This document shows, one piece after another, positions 35,426 to 44,050 of a DNA stretch of 64,000 nucleotides (the stretch's first letter is position 1; each line of letters starts with the position of its first letter). The notes under the pieces were generated by a model. That model did not search any database. It had not been told where the DNA came from and saw only the letters and a program-made list of their open reading frames with translations. The position numbers and the translations under genes were made by a program. The DNA lies in assembly GCF_900162615.1 (NCBI RefSeq), contig NZ_FUFN01000010.1, positions 2,076,519 through 2,140,518 of the forward strand, given 5' to 3'. This stretch comes from Virgibacillus proomii. GTDB lineage: Bacteria > Bacillota > Bacilli > Bacillales > Amphibacillaceae.

Positions 35426-35692
35426 TTAGAAAAACTTGGCTTATCGGCAAATCTTTATGGCGAAAGCTATCGTTTTTCTTATACGATAAAGTGAAACTTC
35501 ATTCCGTGGAATGCTTTTTACACGGAATGTTAGTACCACAAGGGTATGACCTAAAGGCCCTTGAACGAATCGGGCATTTAGGTGCCGTTTTCTCCAACTT
35601 TGATTCTTTTGTATCAATTCAGGTCTTGAAGTGGGAAACTTACGGCACCTTACATGCGGGATAAAGCCTAAAGTTTTATGCTTTCCTATAGT
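35426..35692 (-). repeat. Family C repeat split by a family A insertion
   Basis: The left part (35426-35491) is TTAGAAAAACTTGGCTTATC .. TTCTTATACGATAAAG, the right part (35667-35692) CCTAAAGTTTTATGCTTTCC then TATAGT. Joined through a single ATAAAG they give the reverse complement of the uninterrupted family C copy at 63310-63393. Confidence 0.7.
35486..35666 (+). repeat. Family A repeat, full form, bounded by ATAAAG on both sides
   Basis: Stem I ATTCCGTG / CACGGAAT, stem II CAAGGG / CCCTTG around TATGACCTAAAGG, stem III GGTGCCGT / ACGGCACC, and the end TTACATGCGGGATAAAG. The hexamer ATAAAG occurs at 35486-35491 and again at 35661-35666, while uninterrupted family C has it once. Confidence 0.8.
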
Positions 35693-35702
35693 ACTTAAAA
35701 AA

Positions 35703-35749
35703 ACTCCTTTGAAAGAATCCGTTATAAAATAACGCTTCTTTAAAGGAGT
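35703..35749 (-). terminator. Terminator of the deoB-punA-pdp operon
   Basis: On the minus strand ACTCCTTT.AAG / CTT.AAAGGAGT followed by TTTTTTTAAG, 14 bases after the pdp stop codon. Confidence 0.8.
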
Positions 35750-35762
35750 CCGTTCATTTAAG

Positions 35763-37070
35763 TTAAGCAGTTGTTATAATATCATGGATTAATGTTGGTG
35801 CAGTAACATCGTCTCTAGAGATAGAAATACTGTTATATAACTTTTCCTTCACTTCATCTAGATTTTCAGAATTAGCATAGATCGTAAGTAATGACTCTCC
35901 TTCATTAACTTTATCACCTATTTTCTTATGCAACACCATTCCTACTGCTAAATCAATCTCAGCATCCTTAGTTGCTCTACCAGCACCTAACATCATCGCT
36001 GCTGTGCCGATATCATCAGCTACGATTTCAGCTATGGTACCTGATGATTTAGCTGGTAATTCAATTTGGTAGGAAGCTTGTGGAAGCTTTTCCGGGTTAT
36101 CTACCACGGAGGCGTCCCCACCTTGTGATTCAAGAAAGACTTTAAACTGCTGTAATGCTTTGCCATTATGAAGATTTGCTTCTAATTTAGCTCTCGCTTC
36201 ATCAATCGATTCTGCTTGTTTAGCTAATACAACCATTTGACTTCCTAAAGTGAGACAAAGTTCGGTTAAATCTTTAGGACCACTTCCACGTAATGTTTCA
36301 ATAGCTTCACTAACTTCTAACGCATTTCCAATCGCATTACCAAGTGGCTGACTCATATCAGAAATAACTGCCATTGTATTTCTGCCAACTTTATTTCCAA
36401 TCGCAACCATTGCTGTAGCTAATTCTTTTGCTTCATCTAATTTTTTCATAAATGCTCCGGCACCTGTTTTTACATCAAGTACAATGGCATCTGCACCAGA
36501 AGCAATTTTTTTACTCATAATCGAACTAGCAATTAACGGAATGGAATTAACGGTCGCCGTAACATCACGTAAACCATATATTTTTTTATCTGCTGGAGTT
36601 AAATTGCCCGATTGCCCAACAACTGCTACTTTATTTTTGTTTACCAAATCAATAAATTCATCATTGGAAATTTCAACATGAAACCCTGGTACAGATTCAA
36701 GCTTGTCAATCGTACCACCTGTATGCCCTAATCCTCTACCACTCATTTTAGCTACGGGAACACCGACAGAAGCTACTAATGGTGCTAAAATTAATGTTGT
36801 TGTATCACCAACACCGCCGGTTGAATGCTTATCGACTTTAATTCCGTTAATCTTTGACAGGTCAATCTGATCTCCAGATTCAACCATTGCTTGTGTAAGC
36901 TGAGCGCGTTCTTCATGATTCATATCTTGAAAATAAATAGCCATTAATAGTGCACTTACTTGATAATCAGGAATTTCATTTTTGGTATAGCCATCAATAA
37001 AAAATTTAATTTCATCCTTCGTTAATGCATGCCCATCGCGTTTTTTTTCAATAATGTCATACATACGCAT
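35763..37070 (-). CDS. pdp: Pyrimidine-nucleoside phosphorylase
   Basis: A 435-residue thymidine/pyrimidine phosphorylase. The signature SGRGLGHTGGTIDKLE lies near 110-125, with KVDKHSTGGVGDTTTL and SIMSKKIASGADAIVLDVK (substrate and phosphate site). It cleaves uridine and (deoxy)pyrimidine nucleosides with phosphate. Last gene of deoB-punA-pdp, 9 bases after punA, the B. subtilis drm-punA-pdp order. Confidence 0.96.
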   Translation of the reverse strand: MRMYDIIEKKRDGHALTKDEIKFFIDGYTKNEIPDYQVSALLMAIYFQDMNHEERAQLTQAMVESGDQIDLSKINGIKVDKHSTGGVGDTTTLILAPLVASVGVPVAKMSGRGLGHTGGTIDKLESVPGFHVEISNDEFIDLVNKNKVAVVGQSGNLTPADKKIYGLRDVTATVNSIPLIASSIMSKKIASGADAIVLDVKTGAGAFMKKLDEAKELATAMVAIGNKVGRNTMAVISDMSQPLGNAIGNALEVSEAIETLRGSGPKDLTELCLTLGSQMVVLAKQAESIDEARAKLEANLHNGKALQQFKVFLESQGGDASVVDNPEKLPQASYQIELPAKSSGTIAEIVADDIGTAAMMLGAGRATKDAEIDLAVGMVLHKKIGDKVNEGESLLTIYANSENLDEVKEKLYNSISISRDDVTAPTLIHDIITTA

Positions 37071-37079
37071 AATATCACT

Positions 37080-37904
37080 CTACCTTTCAGGAATGGTCTC
37101 AATTACTTTTTTAACAAATTGCAAAAATGATTCTTTAACTTGTTCCGTAGTTTCGATTACTTCCTCATGGGTAAGTGGCTGATCAAGGATCCCTGCAGCC
37201 ATATTTGAAATACAAGAAACTCCTAATACATCCATTCCAGCATGTGCGGCTACTATAACTTCTGGAACTGTTGACATACCAACTGCATCACCGCCTAACA
37301 TACGCAACATACGAACTTCAGCTGGTGTCTCATATACAGGTCCTGTATTTCCAACATAGACCCCTTTTTGAATCGATAAGTTAATTTGCTCAGCACATGC
37401 TTCTGCGTGTTGAATAAGATTTTTCGCATAGACGTTAGATATGTCTGGAAAGCGGACACCTAAGCGATCATCATTTTTACCGATCAATGGATTGTCTCCC
37501 ATATTATTAATGTGATCGGTAATAATCATTAGATCCCCTGGTTTGAAATTTTCATTTATCCCTCCGGCAGCATTTGTAACGACTAATGTTTCTATACCAA
37601 GCTCTTTTAAAACGCGGACAGGAAATGTAACTTGTTGCATAGAATAGCCTTCATAATAATGAAAGCGCCCTTGCATAGCAATAACATGCTTTCCTTTTAA
37701 TAAGCCGGCTACTAATTGCCCCTTATGACCAGCTACAGTAGAAACCGGGAAATTAGGTACTTCACTATAAGGGATAGTAATGGCGTCTTCAATTTCCTCA
37801 GCTAATACGCCTAATCCCGAACCAAGAATTAAGCCAATTTGTGGTCTGTTCTTTAATTTCTTCTCTATAAAAGAACTCGCTTGTTTAATTGACTGTTGAT
37901 CCAT
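37080..37904 (-). CDS. punA: Purine-nucleoside phosphorylase (trimeric type)
   Basis: A 274-residue PNP of the trimeric guanosine/inosine type: LILGSGLGVLAEEIE, GRFHYYEGYSMQQVTFP, VTNAAGGIN and GNTGPVYETPAEVRMLRMLGGDAVGMSTVPEV. It releases purine base and (deoxy)ribose-1-phosphate, which the deoB product then isomerises. AGGAGGAG precedes the ATG. Confidence 0.96.
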   Translation of the reverse strand: MDQQSIKQASSFIEKKLKNRPQIGLILGSGLGVLAEEIEDAITIPYSEVPNFPVSTVAGHKGQLVAGLLKGKHVIAMQGRFHYYEGYSMQQVTFPVRVLKELGIETLVVTNAAGGINENFKPGDLMIITDHINNMGDNPLIGKNDDRLGVRFPDISNVYAKNLIQHAEACAEQINLSIQKGVYVGNTGPVYETPAEVRMLRMLGGDAVGMSTVPEVIVAAHAGMDVLGVSCISNMAAGILDQPLTHEEVIETTEQVKESFLQFVKKVIETIPER

Positions 37905-37918
37905 ATTGATTCTCCTCC

Positions 37919-39100
37919 TTAAGATTGGATATCGTTTAGAAAACTTGTACCATGTTTTGGCATCGGAATATCAAAGTTATCTGCAATGGTTGCTCCTATA
38001 TCAGCAAATGTTTTACGGATTGGCAGTTCTTTTCCTTCTTCAATGCCATTGTAGTATACAAGTAGTGGAACATATTCTCGTGTATGATCTGTCCCATGAT
38101 GGGTTGGATCATTACCGTGATCGGCAGTAATAATAAGTAAATCGTCATCCTGTAACTCATTTAACACCTCTGGAAGGCGAGCATCATATGCCTCTAAAGC
38201 TTCTGCATAACCATCCGGATCACGTCGATGTCCATATTTAGCATCAAAATCAACCAAATTTACGAAGCTAATACCTGTAAAATCTTTTTTCATTGATTCC
38301 ACTAATTTTGTCATTCCATCATCATTATCTTTCGTGCGAATTGCTTCAGTAACCCCTTCTCCATCATAAATATCAGAAATTTTCCCTAGAGCAATCACAT
38401 CAAATTTATTGTCTTTTAACTCATTCATCACTGTTTTTCCAAATGGCTTTAATGCATAGTCATGACGGTTTGGTGTTCGCTCAAATGCACCTGGTTTACC
38501 GATAAATGGGCGAGCGATTACACGACCAACCATATATTTTTCATCTAAAGTCAATTCTCTAGCAATTTCGCATATACGATACAATTCTTCAACTGGGATA
38601 ATTTCTTCATGTGCAGCAATTTGTAATACGGAATCAGCAGAAGTATAAACGATTAATGCGCCGGTTTCCATATGCTCCTCGCCCAATTCTTCAATAATTT
38701 TTGTACCTGACGCAGGCTTATTACCAATCACCTTCCGACCGGTTCGTTCTTCCAACTGTTGAATTAACTCTTCAGGAAAACCGTCCGGAAAAGTTCGAAA
38801 CGGTTGTTCAATGTGTAACCCCATAATTTCCCAGTGCCCTGTCATCGTATCTTTACCATTTGATGCCTCTTGCATTTTTGTATAAAATGCCTTAGGAGAA
38901 GCTGCTTTTTCAATTCCAGGGATTTCCCGAATGTTACTTAATCCTAAGCTGCCCATAGTTAGCATATGAAGTCCATTTCGATGTTTTGCAATAGACCCAA
39001 GCGTATCTGCCCCCTTATCATTAAATTGCTCCGCATCAGGAGCTTCTCCTATCCCAACTGAATCCATGACGATAAGAAAAACACGCTTAAATTTTTTCAT
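37919..39100 (-). CDS. deoB: Phosphopentomutase
   Basis: A 393-residue alkaline-phosphatase-superfamily mutase. The N-terminal metal and phospho-acceptor region VFLIVMDSVGIGEAPD and GADTLGSIA, and the C-terminal DHGNDPTHHGTDHTREYVPLLVY are complete. It interconverts ribose-1-phosphate and ribose-5-phosphate, joining nucleoside breakdown to the pentose phosphate pathway. First gene of the salvage operon, with AAGGAGGT at the start. Confidence 0.96.
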   Translation of the reverse strand: MKKFKRVFLIVMDSVGIGEAPDAEQFNDKGADTLGSIAKHRNGLHMLTMGSLGLSNIREIPGIEKAASPKAFYTKMQEASNGKDTMTGHWEIMGLHIEQPFRTFPDGFPEELIQQLEERTGRKVIGNKPASGTKIIEELGEEHMETGALIVYTSADSVLQIAAHEEIIPVEELYRICEIARELTLDEKYMVGRVIARPFIGKPGAFERTPNRHDYALKPFGKTVMNELKDNKFDVIALGKISDIYDGEGVTEAIRTKDNDDGMTKLVESMKKDFTGISFVNLVDFDAKYGHRRDPDGYAEALEAYDARLPEVLNELQDDDLLIITADHGNDPTHHGTDHTREYVPLLVYYNGIEEGKELPIRKTFADIGATIADNFDIPMPKHGTSFLNDIQS

Positions 39101-39202
39101 GTTATTACCTCCTTGTTATACTATTACTATGTTCCCAAATTTGACCAGAAGTATGTCTTCATTTACTAGTTGTAGGATGTCAGACAACACTAATCAAAAA
39201 AA

Positions 39203-40096
39203 TTATGCTCTTGGATGAAAATGTTTATAAACATCCTTTAATCGCGACTTTGTTACATGGGTATAAATTTGTGTCGTTGAAATATCAACATGTCCCAGCA
39301 TTTCCTGAACAAGCCGCAAGTCTGCACCATTTTCTAACAAATGTGTAGCAAAGGAATGCCGCAATGTATGTGGTGTAATCGTTTTTGTTATCCCTGCCTC
39401 TTGCGCTCTTTTCTTCAATATTTTCCAAAACCCTTGTCGTGTGAGCGGTTTACCATGCTGATTGACAAATAAAATTTGATTATCGGTCTGTTGTTTAATT
39501 AATTTTCCTCTAGCTTGCTGTAAATAAGTTTCGATTGCTTTAGCCGCTATATTACCAATTGGGACAATCCGTTCTTTAGCACCTTTACCGACACATTGAA
39601 CAAATCCCATCGTCAAGTGGAGATCCGTGATTTTTAAGGTAATCATCTCGGTTACTCGTAATCCCGTTGCATAAAGCAATTCAAACATTGCTTTATTTCG
39701 AATATGTAAAGGGCTATTTCCTGAAATATTTAAAAGCGCATCCATTTCTTTCACCGATAAAACATCTGGCAGTTTCCTTTCTTTTTTCGGTGTTTCAATA
39801 TGCAAGCTGGGATCATGAGTCACCGATTGGTCACGGATTAAAAATTGATGAAAAGCTCGTATCGCTGAAATATGGCGTGCGATAGTCGCTGATGATTTAT
39901 TAGCATCTTTTAAACCATAAAGAAAACCAATAATATCACTCCGCGTTACTTGCTCCCAGTCGTCCTTTTTCACCATTGTTTTTAAATAATCCATATACTG
40001 TGTCAAATCTCTACGGTATGATACAAGCGTATTTTCTGCTAGTCCCCGTTCAACCTGTAGATAATTAAAGAAATCTTCTACACTGTCGTTTAACAT
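39203..40096 (-). CDS. xerD: Site-specific tyrosine recombinase XerD
   Basis: A 297-residue recombinase. The SAM-like N-terminal domain (DFFNYLQVERGLAENTLVSYRRDL) precedes the catalytic domain with R in LLYATGLRVTEM, K in VGKGAKERIVP, HxxR in HTLRHSFATHLLENGA, and H plus the tyrosine in LGHVDISTTQIYTHV. With CodV/XerC it resolves chromosome dimers at dif. Same position as ripX in B. subtilis. Its own mobility is not suggested; no att sites are near. Confidence 0.95.
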   Translation of the reverse strand: MLNDSVEDFFNYLQVERGLAENTLVSYRRDLTQYMDYLKTMVKKDDWEQVTRSDIIGFLYGLKDANKSSATIARHISAIRAFHQFLIRDQSVTHDPSLHIETPKKERKLPDVLSVKEMDALLNISGNSPLHIRNKAMFELLYATGLRVTEMITLKITDLHLTMGFVQCVGKGAKERIVPIGNIAAKAIETYLQQARGKLIKQQTDNQILFVNQHGKPLTRQGFWKILKKRAQEAGITKTITPHTLRHSFATHLLENGADLRLVQEMLGHVDISTTQIYTHVTKSRLKDVYKHFHPRA

Positions 40097-40103
40097 CCTA
40101 CTT

Positions 40104-40310
40104 CTACTCCCCTAAACGGAAAAATAATTGAATGCGGTCAAAAAAACTTAACTCTTCTGTAAAAACCTTCATCGCTGGACCTTCAGGGGTATCATAACGA
40201 TGATATTGTTCATACTCAGCATGCATCAGGCGAAAACCACAATAAAACAGCCATGTACAAGCTACAAAAATGAAAAACACTTTTATCATGTCTAATAGTA
40301 ATGATTTCAT
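40104..40310 (-). CDS. yqzK: YqzK-like DUF4227 small membrane protein
   Basis: A 68-residue protein with one membrane helix near 8-28 (MIKVFFIFVACTWLFYCGF) and a charged tail (HRYDTPEGPAMKV). This is the DUF4227 type, located between fur and xerD as yqzK is in B. subtilis. It ends 7 bases before xerD and is probably cotranscribed. Function unknown. Confidence 0.85.
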   Translation of the reverse strand: MKSLLLDMIKVFFIFVACTWLFYCGFRLMHAEYEQYHRYDTPEGPAMKVFTEELSFFDRIQLFFRLGE

Positions 40311-40599
40311 ATCTTTGCCCCTCTATTCCAAAAATTCCTTTGTACAAGATATGCAAGAATAGACAGACAATATACATAGAAAACAAGCTTAATTTAAAAA
40401 AAGGGTCATAACTTTGTCTATGAGCCTCATCATAGACTTTTTTACTTACCTGCCAATGATAACTCTAAAAACGGATTAAACTATCATCAATTCTAGTAAA
40501 TGAAGTTCTATCTTTAATGTAACGTTTTTCGGCAAATTTGTAAAACGTTTTCTATCTAATCCACCAAAAATCTAAAAAATGCTAGCAATGGGCCTACCA

Positions 40600-40866
40600 T
40601 TAGAAAAACTTGGCTTATGCCAAGTCTTTATGGCGAAAGCTATTGTTTTTCTTACACGATAAAGTGAAACTTCATTCCGTGGAATGCTTTTTACACGGAA
40701 TGTTAGCACCACAAGGGTATGACCTAAAGGCCCTGAACCAATCGGGCATTTAGGTGCCGTTTTCTCCCGCTTTGACCCCTTGCACTTAACTCAAGGTTTT
40801 GAAGCAGGAATCTTACGGCACCTTACATGCGGGATAAACCCTAAAATTTTATACTTTCCTATAGTA
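40600..40866 (-). repeat. Family C repeat split by a family A insertion, second locus
   Basis: Left part 40600-40664 (TAGAAAAACTTGGCTTATGC with a CTTGGC / GCCAAG hairpin, then a TTCTTACACGATAAAG end), right part from about 40840 (CCTAAAATTTTATACTTTCC). The split point is the same as at 35.5 kb. Confidence 0.65.
40659..40839 (+). repeat. Family A repeat, full form
   Basis: Nearly identical to the 35486 copy: stem I ATTCCGTG / CACGGAAT, stem II AAGGG / CCCT, stem III GGTGCCGT / ACGGCACC. Flanks are ATAAAG (40659-40664) and ATAAAC (40834-40839). Located between fur and yqzK. Confidence 0.78.
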
Positions 40867-40894
40867 TAAAAGACTATATTCTTCATTAAAATAA

Positions 40895-40935
40895 AAATGC
40901 TTCTAGTCTAAGTATCCCATTAACTAGAAGCATTT
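40895..40935 (-). terminator. Terminator of fur, overlapping its last codons
   Basis: Thirteen-base stem AAATGCTTCTAGT / ACTAGAAGCATTT whose upstream arm contains the final codons and stop of fur, followed on the minus strand by TTATTTTAATG. Confidence 0.85.
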
Positions 40936-41378
40936 ACCATCGCCGCTTGACATTCCTTACATATACCATGAAATGTGAGTCGGTGATCCTTTACTTTAAA
41001 TCCCCATTCATCTTGGACAATTTTTTCAACTTCCTCTAACAAATCATCTTCAATTTCTTGAACAGCGCCACATTCAGAACAAACTAAATGGTGGTGGGAA
41101 TGCTTTGCTCCTTCTTTCCGCAAGTCGTAACGGGAAACACCATCACCAAAATTTATTTTATCAATAATTTTCAACTCTGATAATAATTCTAATGTACGAT
41201 AAACGGTTGCTAAGCCGATTTCCGGCGCTTTTTCTTTTACAAGTAAATAAACATCCTCAGCACTTAAATGGTCTGTTTCTCTTTCAAGTAACACACGTAC
41301 TGTTGCTTCACGCTGTGGGGTTAACTTGTAACTTTGGGCATGGAGCTGTTTTTTTATACGATCAATTCGATGTTCCAT
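40920..41378 (-). CDS. fur: Ferric uptake regulator Fur
   Basis: A 152-residue Fur-family repressor. The winged helix (about 10-85: LTPQREATVRVLLERETDHLSAEDVYLLVK, LATVYRTLELL) is followed by the metal-binding domain with HSHHHLVCSECGAVQEI and a second CxxC near the end (HGICKECQA). The ATG at 41376-41378 has AGGAGG nine bases before it; an in-frame ATG six codons upstream lacks one. FurR/PerR/Zur assignment rests on position between yqzK and spoIIM, where fur lies in B. subtilis. A promoter and a PerR-like box lie upstream. Confidence 0.92.
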   Translation of the reverse strand: MEHRIDRIKKQLHAQSYKLTPQREATVRVLLERETDHLSAEDVYLLVKEKAPEIGLATVYRTLELLSELKIIDKINFGDGVSRYDLRKEGAKHSHHHLVCSECGAVQEIEDDLLEEVEKIVQDEWGFKVKDHRLTFHGICKECQAAMVNASS

Positions 41379-41407
41379 GGGCAGTTCCCTCCTCATATCC
41401 CATCTTA

Positions 41408-41436
41408 ATTATATGCATCGATTAAAACTGTGTCAA
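41408..41436 (-). promoter_or_regulatory. SigA promoter of fur
   Basis: On the minus strand TTGACA (41431-41436), 17 bases, TATAAT (41408-41413): both hexamers and the spacing match the consensus exactly, 30 bases before the fur start codon. Confidence 0.85.
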
Positions 41437-41459
41437 AGCATAATAGTATTATTTTGTAT

Positions 41460-41474
41460 TTATAATAATTATAA
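41460..41474. promoter_or_regulatory. PerR-type box upstream of the fur promoter
   Basis: TTATAATAATTATAA equals the PerR box pattern TTATAATNATTATAA. It lies 24 bases upstream of the -35 element of fur and 15 bases past the spoIIM stop. In B. subtilis fur is a PerR target. The AT-rich setting means chance cannot be excluded. Confidence 0.6.
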
Positions 41475-41488
41475 TCTAATCTTTATTA

Positions 41489-42124
41489 TTAGTAAAATGT
41501 ACGAACAACCCATTGCATTGCCTCATTAGCAACAAACGTTTCCAAGAAAGCCGCAATACACGCAATTGCTATCAAAATAGAAAATAACGTAACATACTTA
41601 CCAAGGGGTTGAAGTACCGGCTGTGCCATTCGTTTTGTAAATAATTTGCTTAATAAAGTGAGGGAGAAGATCATAGATAGACTACCGGCTATTAAATAAA
41701 TCGGTATAATTAGGAAGTTTTGTGGTGCAATCGATAATGCTGCTAATAGAAGTCCATCCATACCAAGCTGATTTACAATAAAGCCTACGGAAAATCCTAC
41801 TACTAAACCTTTAATAAAAATAAGTATCCAAACAAGCGGCAAACCAATTACGGATAAACCTAAAATAAATAAGAGCAATAAATATTTGGTGTGATATAAG
41901 AAACTATTTTTAAATATTTCAAGATAATCTGCTTCATGATGATCTTCCAGTTGCTTAAAAAAACGCTCTAAGTAAAAAAACAAATCTTGTTTCTGGATAA
42001 AATTCATACTATTAACGAGGATTGCTCCAAAGACAATACCGGTTAAAAATAGAATTACCATAAATAGATAAATGGTAGCATGTTCTTTTATATGATTGAT
42101 GAAAAGTACTTTATTCTTATGCAT
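41489..42124 (-). CDS. spoIIM: Stage II sporulation protein M
   Basis: A 211-residue membrane protein with about five helices and the family segments FLTGIVFGAILVNSMNF at the first helix and FIKGLVVGFSVGFIVNQLGMDGLLLAALSIAPQNFLIIP. SpoIIM joins SpoIID and SpoIIP in the mother-cell machinery that drives engulfment. It lies upstream of fur as in B. subtilis. GGAGG precedes the ATG. Confidence 0.95.
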   Translation of the reverse strand: MHKNKVLFINHIKEHATIYLFMVILFLTGIVFGAILVNSMNFIQKQDLFFYLERFFKQLEDHHEADYLEIFKNSFLYHTKYLLLLFILGLSVIGLPLVWILIFIKGLVVGFSVGFIVNQLGMDGLLLAALSIAPQNFLIIPIYLIAGSLSMIFSLTLLSKLFTKRMAQPVLQPLGKYVTLFSILIAIACIAAFLETFVANEAMQWVVRTFY

Positions 42125-42225
42125 TGGAATCCTCCATTCATTATACTGCTATATTAAAAACTATGAAGGATTCCAAATAAAAATACCAAATTTCTATGGA
42201 GGTCTATCAAATACTATTGAACAAA

Positions 42226-43389
42226 CTATCTTACTGATCCGTACCTCCCTCCCCCACCCTCACGAATCGTTAATAATCCTTGACGCATATCAATAATAGA
42301 TTGTGCTAACTTTTCCGGGATAACGTTCATTAGTTCCTCACGGCTTGCTTTATGAATAACATTCATTTCCGTACCAAACTCTTGCAAGAGTTTCGCATAT
42401 GTTTTTTTGCCTAAACCAGGCAAATAATCTAAAGGGACTTGATACGTGTATGGAGGTCTAGAAACTTTCTGTCCATTTACATCACATAATTCCCTAATCC
42501 GGTCACTAACACCTTTGATAATTTTCTTGGAATGACAGAGAGGACAACTCTCCACATCTGTTGAAACACGGTTATAGCAGTTACCGCAAACCGTCGTATA
42601 GTATTTACCTAACTTTGGATTCAGTCCATAATTCTTGATAATTCGTCGGCCATTCTGTTTCCTTAACGCCCATAATAGTTCGGTAAAGGACGGAGTTTTC
42701 ATGTTAATAAGCTGATACTCACGAGCAATTTTTCCTAAGGAATGGGCATCCGAATTTGTAAGATACGTATAATGATGTAATTCTTTAATTTGATCAGCCA
42801 TATGTGTATCTGAGCTTAATCCTAACTCTATTCCGTCGATTAACAAAGGGGAAAATACTTCGGTTAAAGATTGTTGAACTCCTTTTCCATATAAGCTTTT
42901 AAACGGAGTGAATACATGAGCAGGGATAAAAATCCCTGCCAGTTCTTTTACTTTTTGTTGCAGTTCTATACCGGTACCATAAAATCGTTGAGAGCTTAAT
43001 GTACTATTTTTCATTTTCGTACATAACCAACGAGAAAAAAGACTTATTGTCTGTAATGTTGGAAAATAACATAACACATGAATAGGGCCGTGACAAGCTT
43101 CGTCATAAACTTCAATTTCGGATCCAAGCAAGAGGGTTACCTTCTCAAATTGGATACCGCCTTCCGTTAATTCATGTGCAAGACCAAGATCAATCAGTCC
43201 TTGAATTTCTTCTAATACCCCAGGTGACTGACAATCAATAACTCCGACGACATCGACACCTTTATTTCTACTAGCTTCTTTTAGAATGGAAGTTAATGTA
43301 AGCTTATTCGATGCCGTAATCTTTACTGGGCGGTCATACATATCACGGCCTATATGAATATGTAAATCTGCAACATAAGAATGTAACAC
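42226..43389 (-). CDS. yqxK: PHP-domain endonuclease Q-like protein (YqxK position)
   Basis: A 387-residue protein. The N-terminal part is a PHP phosphoesterase domain (ADLHIHIGRDMYDRPVKIT, VVGVIDCQSPG, GSEIEVYDEACHGPIHVLCYF, FIPAHVFTPF, LTNSDAHSLGKIAREYQLI). A four-cysteine zinc ribbon follows (CGNCYNR .. CPLCHSKK), then a helix-hairpin-helix-like tail (LPGLGKKTYAKLLQEFG). This is the layout of endonuclease Q, which cleaves at deaminated bases. GTG start near the nudF stop. B. subtilis keeps a related gene here; the nuclease activity is inferred from domains. Confidence 0.8.
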   Translation of the reverse strand: MLHSYVADLHIHIGRDMYDRPVKITASNKLTLTSILKEASRNKGVDVVGVIDCQSPGVLEEIQGLIDLGLAHELTEGGIQFEKVTLLLGSEIEVYDEACHGPIHVLCYFPTLQTISLFSRWLCTKMKNSTLSSQRFYGTGIELQQKVKELAGIFIPAHVFTPFKSLYGKGVQQSLTEVFSPLLIDGIELGLSSDTHMADQIKELHHYTYLTNSDAHSLGKIAREYQLINMKTPSFTELLWALRKQNGRRIIKNYGLNPKLGKYYTTVCGNCYNRVSTDVESCPLCHSKKIIKGVSDRIRELCDVNGQKVSRPPYTYQVPLDYLPGLGKKTYAKLLQEFGTEMNVIHKASREELMNVIPEKLAQSIIDMRQGLLTIREGGGGRYGSVR

Positions 43390-43391
43390 GT

Positions 43392-43937
43392 TTAGCTCAT
43401 CCCCAATGCATGTAAATAAAGAATCGCATAGTTTGTTTTTGAATCATGAATTCGTTCTTCTTCTACATATTGCTTCGCTTCATCCAATGTTACTTCAACA
43501 ATCTCAATAAACTCATCATCATCACCCTCAGCCGGTTCATCGACACGTTCCAATTGATCGGTTATATAAATGTACATCAACTCGTTTGCAAACCCTGGAG
43601 AGGTGTAAAATGAAGTAACTAAGGAAAGCTCATTCGTTGTATAGCCAGTTTCCTCTTCTAATTCACGAATTGCGGTTGTTTCCGGGTCTTCTCCCGGTTC
43701 CAGCTTGCCAGCAGGAATCTCTAATAATGATTTCTCTAGCGGCTTCCGATATTGTTCAACCATCACTATTTTTTTATCTTTCGTAATTGGAATGATTGCC
43801 ACTGCTCCTGGATGATTAATAATCTCTCGCTTCGCTTGTTTTCCATTAGGTAAAATAACATCATCTACTTGTAAATGAACTACTTTTCCCGAATAAATTT
43901 CTTGTGAGTTAATCGTTTTTTCTGCAAATTTTTTCAT
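43392..43937 (-). CDS. nudF: ADP-ribose pyrophosphatase (Nudix)
   Basis: A 181-residue Nudix hydrolase. The Nudix box GKLEPGEDPETTAIRELEEE plus TGY is complete near residues 80-102, and SPGFANELMYIY follows. It splits ADP-ribose to AMP and ribose-5-phosphate. The ATG at 43935-43937 is chosen because the protein then aligns with B. subtilis NudF (MKxxEEKTI-type start) and AAGGAT lies upstream; an ATG eight codons earlier also has a possible site. Confidence 0.92.
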   Translation of the reverse strand: MKKFAEKTINSQEIYSGKVVHLQVDDVILPNGKQAKREIINHPGAVAIIPITKDKKIVMVEQYRKPLEKSLLEIPAGKLEPGEDPETTAIRELEEETGYTTNELSLVTSFYTSPGFANELMYIYITDQLERVDEPAEGDDDEFIEIVEVTLDEAKQYVEEERIHDSKTNYAILYLHALGMS

Positions 43938-44050
43938 GCCTATCATCCTTGTTTTAATCATTTTTCACCTTTATTCTACCACAGTTCCAGTTGAAATCGT
44001 TGTTTTAACTATGACATCTATTTAAAATAGATGTAGGAGGGATTTGATTT

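Noticed and set aside
35486..35666. Family A copies as simple terminators
   Set aside because: They lack consistent T-tracts, occur upstream as well as downstream of genes and in both orientations, and separate terminators are often found beside them.
39203..40096. XerD as part of an integrated element
   Set aside because: It is the housekeeping recombinase in its conserved place between yqzK and deoB; no attachment sites or phage genes are nearby.
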